Below, piece by piece: positions 31,044 to 36,775 of a DNA stretch of 41,864 nt. The notes beneath the pieces are model-generated. The model saw only the letters and a list, made by a program, of their open reading frames with translations, did not search any database and was not told where the DNA came from. Source of the DNA: CAYXGZ01 sp964464755 (GTDB lineage: Bacteria; Planctomycetota; MHYJ01; JACPRB01). The position numbers and the translations under genes were made by a program. The number at the start of each line of letters is the position of its first letter. Positions within the stretch are counted from its first letter, which is position 1. The stretch covers positions 1 through 41,864 of the forward strand of contig CAYXGZ010000031.1 of assembly GCA_964464755.1 (NCBI GenBank), given 5' to 3'.

Positions 31044-32178
31044 GCACGGCATCCCGGTCCTCGCGGGCCGGGTGATCGAGACCCCCGACCAGGCCGCCGA
31101 GGCGTTCACCGCGCTGGGCGGTCCCGTCGCCGCGGTGAAGGCCCAGATCCACGCGGGCGGCCGGGGCAAGGCCGGCGGCGTCAAGGTCGTCCGCAGCGCG
31201 GCCGAGGCGAAGGAGTTCGCCGCCAAGCTGCTCGGCAAGCCGCTCGTCACCATCCAGACCGGCCCGCAGGGCCGCATCGTGCGCCGCCTCTACGTCGAGG
31301 CGGGCTGCGACATCGCGCGCGAGCTCTACCTGGGCTGCGTCCTCGACCGCAAGCTCGGCAAGCCCGTCCTCATGGCGAGCAAGGAGGGCGGCGTCGAGAT
31401 CGAGGAGGTCGCGCACCGGAACCCCGACGCGATCCTGAAGCAGGCGATCGACGTGAACGCGGGCCTGCTGCCCTGGCAGGCACGGGCGCTCGCGTACGGC
31501 CTGGACCTCTCCGGCGACAGCGTCGCCGCGTTCGTGAAGGTCGCGATCGCCGTCTCGAGGATGTTCGTCGAGCGGGACTGCAGCCTGCTGGAGATCAACC
31601 CGCTCGTCGTGACGAAGGCGGGCGGCATCGTCGCGCTCGACGGCAAGATGGGCGTGGACGACCGGGCGATCGAGCTGAAGAAGCAGCCCGAGCTGGCCGC
31701 GATGCGCGACAAGCACGAGGAGGACCCGACCGAGCTCGAGGCGGCCGAGGCGGGCCTCAACTACGTGTCGATGGAGGGGAACATCGGCTGCCTGGTCAAC
31801 GGCGCGGGCCTCGCGATGTCCACGATGGACATCATCAAGCTCGCGGGCGGCCAGCCGGCGAACTTCCTCGACGTGGGCGGCGGGGCGACGAAGGACCAGG
31901 TGAAGAAGGCCTTCACGATGCTGCTGGCGAACCCGAGCGTGAAGGCGATCCTCGTGAACATCTTCGGCGGCATCCTCAAGTGTGACGTGCTCGCGCAGGG
32001 GATCGTGGACGCCGTGAAGGAAGTCCAGATGAAGGTCCCCCTGGTCGTGCGGCTGGAGGGGACGAACGTCGAGGCCGGGCGCGCGATCCTCGGGAAGTCC
32101 GGGCTGCGCATCGAGTCCGCCTCCGACATGGGCGACGCGGCGAAGAAGGTCATCGCGGCCGCCGGGCTGAAGGGATAA
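31003..32178 (+). CDS. sucC: Succinyl-CoA ligase, beta subunit
   Basis: 391 residues. The ATP-grasp subunit of the TCA-cycle enzyme that interconverts succinyl-CoA and succinate with substrate-level phosphorylation. Landmarks: MNLHEFQTKQVLSKHGIPV, AVKAQIHAGGRGKAGGVK, LLEINPLVVT, GNIGCLVNGAGLAMSTMDI, GGQPANFLDVGGGA and VNIFGGILKCDV. The start lies inside the HU gene and sucD follows after two bases, so expression of the three may be linked. Confidence 0.97.
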   Translation: MNLHEFQTKQVLSKHGIPVLAGRVIETPDQAAEAFTALGGPVAAVKAQIHAGGRGKAGGVKVVRSAAEAKEFAAKLLGKPLVTIQTGPQGRIVRRLYVEAGCDIARELYLGCVLDRKLGKPVLMASKEGGVEIEEVAHRNPDAILKQAIDVNAGLLPWQARALAYGLDLSGDSVAAFVKVAIAVSRMFVERDCSLLEINPLVVTKAGGIVALDGKMGVDDRAIELKKQPELAAMRDKHEEDPTELEAAEAGLNYVSMEGNIGCLVNGAGLAMSTMDIIKLAGGQPANFLDVGGGATKDQVKKAFTMLLANPSVKAILVNIFGGILKCDVLAQGIVDAVKEVQMKVPLVVRLEGTNVEAGRAILGKSGLRIESASDMGDAAKKVIAAAGLKG

Positions 32179-32180
32179 CC

Positions 32181-33065
32181 ATGAGCATCCTCGTCGGCAA
32201 CGATACGCGGGTCGTCGTCCAGGGCATCACGGGCTCCACGGGCGGCTTCCACGCGAAGCAGATGCTGGAGTACGGGACGAAGGTCGTGGCGGGCGTGACG
32301 CCCGGCAAGGGCGGCCAGGTCTTCGAGGGCAAGGTCCCGGTCTACAACTCGTGCTTCGAGGCCGTGAAGCAGGCCGGGGCGAACGCCGCGGTGTGCTTCG
32401 TGCCCGGGGCCGCGGCCGCGGACAGCGTGATGGAGGCGGCCGCCGCGGGGATCCCGCTGGTCGTCTGCATCACCGAGGGCATCTCGATCATGGACGAGTG
32501 CCGCCTCAAGGCCTTCCTCAAGGACACGAAGACGCGGATGATCGGGCCGAACTGCCCGGGGCTGATCACGCCCGGGGAGACGAAGCTCGGGATCATGCCC
32601 GGCTACATCCACAAGAAGGGCGACATCGGCGTCGTCTCGCGCAGCGGGACGCTGACGTACGAGATCGTGTGGCAGCTCTCCGGGCTCGGCCTGGGGCAGT
32701 CGAGCTGCGTGGGCATCGGCGGCGACCCCGTGCAGGGCACGGACTTCGTCGACGTGCTGCGGCTCTTCAACGAGGACCCCGGCACCCGCGCCGTCGTGAT
32801 GGCCGGCGAGATCGGCGGCACGATGGAGGAGGAGGCCGCGGCCTACATCAAGGCGAACGTGAAGAAGCCGGTCGTCGCCTTCGTCGGCGGCCAGACCGCG
32901 CCCCCGGGCAAGCGGATGGGCCACGCGGGCGCGATCATCCAGGGCGGGAAGGGCACCGCCGCGGAGAAGTACAAGGCGCTGCGCGACGCGGGCGTCGCGT
33001 GCGTGACGAGCCCCGCCGACATCGGCAAGACGATGAAGGCGCTGCTCGACGGCAAGGCCGCATGA
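32181..33065 (+). CDS. sucD: Succinyl-CoA ligase, alpha subunit
   Basis: 294 residues. CoA-binding N-terminus (MSILVGNDTRVVVQGITGSTGGFH), GTKVVAGVTPGKGG, and RMIGPNCPGLITPGETKLGI. The phosphorylated His lies in RMGHAGAIIQGG. It forms the heteromer with SucC and follows it by two bases. Its stop overlaps the nadC start by ATGA. Confidence 0.97.
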   Translation: MSILVGNDTRVVVQGITGSTGGFHAKQMLEYGTKVVAGVTPGKGGQVFEGKVPVYNSCFEAVKQAGANAAVCFVPGAAAADSVMEAAAAGIPLVVCITEGISIMDECRLKAFLKDTKTRMIGPNCPGLITPGETKLGIMPGYIHKKGDIGVVSRSGTLTYEIVWQLSGLGLGQSSCVGIGGDPVQGTDFVDVLRLFNEDPGTRAVVMAGEIGGTMEEEAAAYIKANVKKPVVAFVGGQTAPPGKRMGHAGAIIQGGKGTAAEKYKALRDAGVACVTSPADIGKTMKALLDGKAA

Positions 33066-33910
33066 GCCGGCGCCGCGCGGTGGCCCTCGCCCTGCGCGAG
33101 GACCTCGGCCGCGGCGACGTGACCTCCGCGGCCACGGTCCCCCCCTCCCGCCGGGCCGTCGGCCTCTTCCTCGCGAAGCAGCCCGCGGTCGTCGCCGGGC
33201 TCGACGTCGCCGCCGAGGTCTTCCGCCAGGTCGGCGGCGCGCGCTTCGTCCCGAAGGCCCGCGACGGGGCCCGGGTCCGGAAGGGCGACGTGGTCGCCGA
33301 GATCTCCGGGCGGGCCCGGTCGATCCTGGCCGGCGAGCGCACGGCGCTCAACTTCCTGCAGCGGCTCTCGGGCGTCGCCACGCTGACGCGGCGCTACGTC
33401 GACGCGGTGCGCGGGACGCGGGCGCGGATCCTCGACACGCGGAAGACCACCCCCGGGCTGCGGGAGCTGGAGAAGCGCGCGGTGCTCGCGGGCGGCGGGA
33501 CCAACCACCGGATGGGGCTCTGGGACGCGGCGCTGATCAAGGACAACCACGTCGAGGCGGCGGGCGACGACGAGGCGCTGCGGGCGGCCGTCGCGGCCCT
33601 GCGCCGCCGGCGGGGGCCGGGCTTCCGCATCGAGATCGAGGCGCAGACCCCGGAGCAGGCGCTGCTCTTCTCGACCTTCGACGTCGACGTCGTGATGCTC
33701 GACAACCTGCCGGTGGCGGCGATGGCGCGGCTCGTGCCGCGGATGCGCGCGATCAACCCGTCGATCCTCGTCGAGGCCTCGGGCGGGATCACGCTGAAGA
33801 CGGTCGCGGCCGTGGCGCGCACCGGCGTGGACTGGATCAGCGTCGGCGCGCTCACGCACTCGGCGCCCGCCGTGGACCTCTCGCTCGAGCTGCACCTCCC
33901 CCGGCGATGA
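33062..33910 (+). CDS. nadC: Nicotinate-nucleotide pyrophosphorylase (quinolinate PRTase)
   Basis: 282 residues. Converts quinolinate and PRPP to nicotinate mononucleotide in de novo NAD synthesis. LREDLGRGDVTSAAT at the N-terminus, LAGERTALNFLQRLSGVAT, ILDTRKTTPGLRELEKRAV (the phosphate/substrate loop), GGGTNHRMGLWDAALIKDNH, IEIEAQT, and VEASGGITLKTV with WISVGALTHSAPAVDLSLE at the end are all canonical. It is coupled by ATGA overlaps both to sucD and to birA. Confidence 0.96.
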   Translation: MSRRRAVALALREDLGRGDVTSAATVPPSRRAVGLFLAKQPAVVAGLDVAAEVFRQVGGARFVPKARDGARVRKGDVVAEISGRARSILAGERTALNFLQRLSGVATLTRRYVDAVRGTRARILDTRKTTPGLRELEKRAVLAGGGTNHRMGLWDAALIKDNHVEAAGDDEALRAAVAALRRRRGPGFRIEIEAQTPEQALLFSTFDVDVVMLDNLPVAAMARLVPRMRAINPSILVEASGGITLKTVAAVARTGVDWISVGALTHSAPAVDLSLELHLPRR

Positions 33911-34671
33911 ACCCGGCCGAGATCCTGCCCGGCCGGCGCATCCTCTGCCTGGAGTCCTGCGTCTCCACGCACGACGTGGCGCGGAAGCTGGCGGAGGAGG
34001 GGGCGGAGCACGGGACGGCCGTGTTCGCGGAGGAGCAGACGGGGGGGCGGGGCCGGCACGGGCGGACCTGGACGGCGCCGGCGGGTCGCTGCCTGCTCGT
34101 GTCGGTGATCCTCCGGACGCCGCTGAGGGCGGAGTGGACGCCGCTGGTGACGGCGGCCGCGGCGCTGGCGGCGGGCGACGCGGCGCGGGCCGCGGGGCTG
34201 GAGACCTCGATCAAGTTCCCCAACGACGTTTACGCCGGCGGGCGCAAGCTCGCGGGCGTGCTCGTCGAGTCGCGCTTCGTGTCGGGGCGGCCGGAGCTCT
34301 TCCTCGCGGGGATCGGCCTGAACGTGAACGTGGCGCGGGACGAGTTCCCCCCGGAGCTTCGCGAGACGGCGACGTCGCTGTCGGCGGAGCTGGGCCGCGA
34401 GGTGTCGCGCACGGTCGCGGCGCGGGCGCTGCTCGAGGGCCTGGACCGCTGGGCGCGGTCGATGCAGGCCGGGCCCGCGGAGATCGCGGCGGCCTGGCGC
34501 GAGCGCTCGGGGATCCTGGGTCGGGACGTGACGGTGGAGACGGCGGGGCGGACGCTGCAGGGGCGGGTGGAGGACGTGGACGTCCTCGAGGGGGTCGAGC
34601 TGCGGCTGCAGGGCGGGGACAGGGTCCGGATTCGCGGGGAGCACGTCGAGAGGCTGCGCCCGATCGGGTGA
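33907..34671 (+). CDS. birA: Biotin-[acetyl-CoA carboxylase] ligase
   Basis: 254 residues. Attaches biotin to carboxylase carrier protein via biotinyl-AMP. CLESCVSTHDVARKLAEEG, VFAEEQTGGRGRHGRTW (the biotinyl-AMP binding loop), LLVSVILRTPL, IKFPNDVYAGGRKLAGVLVE and IGLNVNV are diagnostic. The N-terminal helix-turn-helix of repressor-type BirA is absent, so it is the monofunctional class. A C-terminal SH3-like domain is present (GILGRDVTVETAGRTLQGRV). Codons shift from C-ending to G-ending toward the 3' end. Confidence 0.94.
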   Translation: MNPAEILPGRRILCLESCVSTHDVARKLAEEGAEHGTAVFAEEQTGGRGRHGRTWTAPAGRCLLVSVILRTPLRAEWTPLVTAAAALAAGDAARAAGLETSIKFPNDVYAGGRKLAGVLVESRFVSGRPELFLAGIGLNVNVARDEFPPELRETATSLSAELGREVSRTVAARALLEGLDRWARSMQAGPAEIAAAWRERSGILGRDVTVETAGRTLQGRVEDVDVLEGVELRLQGGDRVRIRGEHVERLRPIG

Positions 34672-34686
34672 TCCGCGGGCCGCCTT

Positions 34687-34712
34687 GCATACTGAACGAT
34701 CGTTCAGTATGC
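34687..34712. promoter_or_regulatory. LexA operator, perfect 26-bp palindrome
   Basis: A perfect palindrome with centre GAACGATCGTTC, matching the GAAC-N4-GTTC SOS box of Bacillus and Actinobacteria, extended by ACT/AGT and GCAT/ATGC on each side. Its right arm overlaps the lexA -10 hexamer, so LexA bound here would block its own operon. I did not find a second clear copy in the window. Confidence 0.88.
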
Positions 34713-34713
34713 T
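34708..34713 (+). promoter_or_regulatory. -10 element TATGCT of lexA, leaderless start
   Basis: TATGCT overlaps the end of the operator and is followed by TCCGGC and the ATG at 34720, a six-base gap without a ribosome binding site. Confidence 0.6.
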
Positions 34714-34719
34714 TCCGGC

Positions 34720-35322
34720 ATGCAGCCCCTCACCCCCCGGCAGCAGCGCTGCCTCGACGCCGTCGCCTCCCACCTCCGCCGCACGGGCATGGCGCCCACG
34801 TACCGCGAGCTCGGCCGCGCGCTGGGCATCGCCTCCACCCAGGCGGTGCGCGACCACCTCGTCGCCCTCGAGCGCAAGGGCCGGCTCCGCCTCCGCCCCA
34901 CGGCGCGGGGGATCCAGCTCGTGGACGCGCCGGCCGCCGGCATCCCCATCCTCGGCCGCATCGCCGCGGGCCGCCCCATCGAGGCCGTCGAGAACGTCGA
35001 GGGGATGCTCGACCTCGGCACGCTCCGCGGGGGCTCGCCCGACGTCTTCGCCGTCCGCGTCGTCGGCGACAGCATGGTCGGCGCGGGGATCGTCGACGGC
35101 GACCTCGCCGTCGTCCGCCCGGCGCCCGAGGTGGAGAACGGGGGCCTCGCCGCGGTGCTGGTCGACGGCGCGGTGACGCTCAAGCGCTTCCACCGCGAGG
35201 CGGGCGCGGTCGTCCTCGTCGCGGCCAACCCGGCCCACCCGCCGCGGATCCTGCGCGAGGGCGAGGGCGAGGTGCGGGTCCTCGGCCGCGTCGTCGGCCT
35301 CGTGCGCCGGGTGGGGCCGTGA
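34720..35322 (+). CDS. lexA: LexA repressor
   Basis: 200 residues. Represses SOS genes and cleaves itself when RecA filaments form. The N-terminal winged helix is LTPRQQRCLDAVASHLRR, APTYRELGRALGIASTQAV, DHLVALERKGRLRLRP. The hinge has the Ala73-Gly74 scissile bond (PAAGIPILGRIAAG). The C-terminal serine-lysine protease shows VVGDSMVGAGIVDGD (Ser118) and GAVTLKRFHRE (Lys155). As the first gene of a lexA-DUF6504-polymerase-dnaE2 operon, it controls its own induction and that of the mutagenesis genes. Confidence 0.95.
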   Translation: MQPLTPRQQRCLDAVASHLRRTGMAPTYRELGRALGIASTQAVRDHLVALERKGRLRLRPTARGIQLVDAPAAGIPILGRIAAGRPIEAVENVEGMLDLGTLRGGSPDVFAVRVVGDSMVGAGIVDGDLAVVRPAPEVENGGLAAVLVDGAVTLKRFHREAGAVVLVAANPAHPPRILREGEGEVRVLGRVVGLVRRVGP

Positions 35323-35573
35323 ACCGCACCCTCGTCGACGAGCCGCTCGCCTGGGTCGAGGCGCGCTTCGAGAAGGGCGCGATCTCGCCGACGGCCTTCC
35401 GCTGGGGCCCGCGGGAGTTCCGCGTCTCGGCGGTCCACGCCCGCTGGGTCGACCGCGCCGCGCGGCCGGTGCGCCACGGGTTCTCCGTCGGCGTCGAGCA
35501 GGGCGGCGTCATGGAGCTGTCGTACCGCGAGGGCGACCCGGTCTGGCGCCTCGTCGCGGTCGCCGCGTCCTGA
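35319..35573 (+). CDS. Small protein of the mutasome operon (DUF6504-like)
   Basis: 84 residues from a GTG overlapping the lexA stop (GTGA). Sequence features are basic and Trp-rich: EPLAWVEARFEKGAISPTAF, RWGPREFRVSAVHARWVDR, ending ELSYREGDPVWRLVAV. This resembles the short DUF6504 family, which I know from imuB-dnaE2 type cassettes of Actinobacteria and others. It may be a DNA-binding or polymerase-accessory peptide. It holds the position that imuA occupies in proteobacterial cassettes but is far too short to be ImuA. Its stop and the next ATG share one base. Confidence 0.75.
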   Translation: MNRTLVDEPLAWVEARFEKGAISPTAFRWGPREFRVSAVHARWVDRAARPVRHGFSVGVEQGGVMELSYREGDPVWRLVAVAAS

Positions 35574-36775
35574 TGCCCCCGGCGATCCTCCACCTCGACA
35601 TCGACGCCTTCTTCGCCTCCGTCGAGCAGCTCATGAACCCGGCCCTGCGCGGCCGGCCCGTCCTCGTCGGCACCGGCGTCATCGCCTCCTGCTCGTACGA
35701 GGCCCGCCGCTCCGGCTGCCGCGCGGGAATGCCCCTGCGCCAGGCGCGCCGCCTCTGCCCCGGCGCCGTCGTCCTCGAGGGGAACCGCCACACCTACGGC
35801 TGCTTCGCCGAGGCGACCTGGGAGGTCTGCCGCCGCTGGCTCCCCTCGCTGGAACTCCACCTCGACGACGCCTACGGCGACCTCACCGGCACCGAGCGGC
35901 TCCTCGGCCCGCCCGCCGAGGTCGGCGCCCGCCTGCGCCGCGAGATCCTCGCCGAGGTCGGTCTCCGCGTCACCGTCGGGATCGGCACCAACCGGATGAT
36001 CGCCCGCCTCGCCTCGAAGTCCGCCAAGCCCGACGGCCTCGCCGTCGTCCCCCCGGGCGCCGAGGCGGACTTCGTCGTGGGGCTCCCGATCGAGGATCTC
36101 GTCGGCGTGGGGCCCGCGACCGCCGCGACGCTGCGCGACATGAACCTCCGCACCGTGCGCGACCTGCGCGTGCTCCCGCTGGCCACGCTCGAGGCGATGC
36201 TCGGGAAGAACGGCGCGCACCTCTACGAGCGCTGCCGGGGCCGGGACTCGCGGCCCGTCGGCGCCCGCGAGCTGCCGACCTCGCTCTCGCGCGACACGAG
36301 CCTGCACCGCCCGACGGGCGACCCCGCCGAGGTGCGGGCCTACCTCCAGTACCTCGCCGAGCGCGCGCTGCGCACCGTGCGCTCGCTGGAGCTCGAGGCG
36401 CGCCGCGTCGCCGTGCGCCTGCGCTACGAGGACGGCGGGGGCGAGGAGGCGGGCCGGACCCTCGAGCGCCCCACGGCCCTCGACGAGGAGCTGCTGCCCG
36501 CCGCCTGGGAGCTGCTCGCGCGGATCTTCACCCGCCGCGTCGGCGTGACGCACCTGGGCGTCGCCCTCTCGCGCTTCGAGCCCGCGGGCGGCCAGGGCGA
36601 CTTCTTCGAGCCCCGGGACCGCGACCGCCTCCGGCGGCTCCACGCGGCCATCGACGCGATCCGCGACAAGTTCGGCCACTCGGCCGTGCTCGCGGGGCCC
36701 TCGATCGGCCTGCTCGGCACGCTGCGCCTCGACGAGAACGGCTTCGTGCTGCGCACGCCGAGCCTGACGAAATGA
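35573..36775 (+). CDS. Y-family DNA polymerase (DinB/ImuB-like)
   Basis: 400 residues. Palm and fingers: ILHLDIDAFFASVEQLMNPALRG with Asp9, GVIASCSYEARRSGCRAGMPL, and LHLDDAYGDLTGTERLLGP. In active DinB the second site reads SxDE; here it is LDD (Asp98-Asp99), so the usual Glu is Asp. The thumb HhH is GVGPATAATLRDMNL, and the little finger follows (LSRDTSLHRPTGDP). A likely beta-clamp motif QGDFF lies near residue 345. ImuB proteins lose the catalytic acids, whereas this one keeps acidic residues, so reduced or altered polymerase activity is plausible. It is coupled by overlaps to both neighbours. Confidence 0.88.
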   Translation: MPPAILHLDIDAFFASVEQLMNPALRGRPVLVGTGVIASCSYEARRSGCRAGMPLRQARRLCPGAVVLEGNRHTYGCFAEATWEVCRRWLPSLELHLDDAYGDLTGTERLLGPPAEVGARLRREILAEVGLRVTVGIGTNRMIARLASKSAKPDGLAVVPPGAEADFVVGLPIEDLVGVGPATAATLRDMNLRTVRDLRVLPLATLEAMLGKNGAHLYERCRGRDSRPVGARELPTSLSRDTSLHRPTGDPAEVRAYLQYLAERALRTVRSLELEARRVAVRLRYEDGGGEEAGRTLERPTALDEELLPAAWELLARIFTRRVGVTHLGVALSRFEPAGGQGDFFEPRDRDRLRRLHAAIDAIRDKFGHSAVLAGPSIGLLGTLRLDENGFVLRTPSLTK

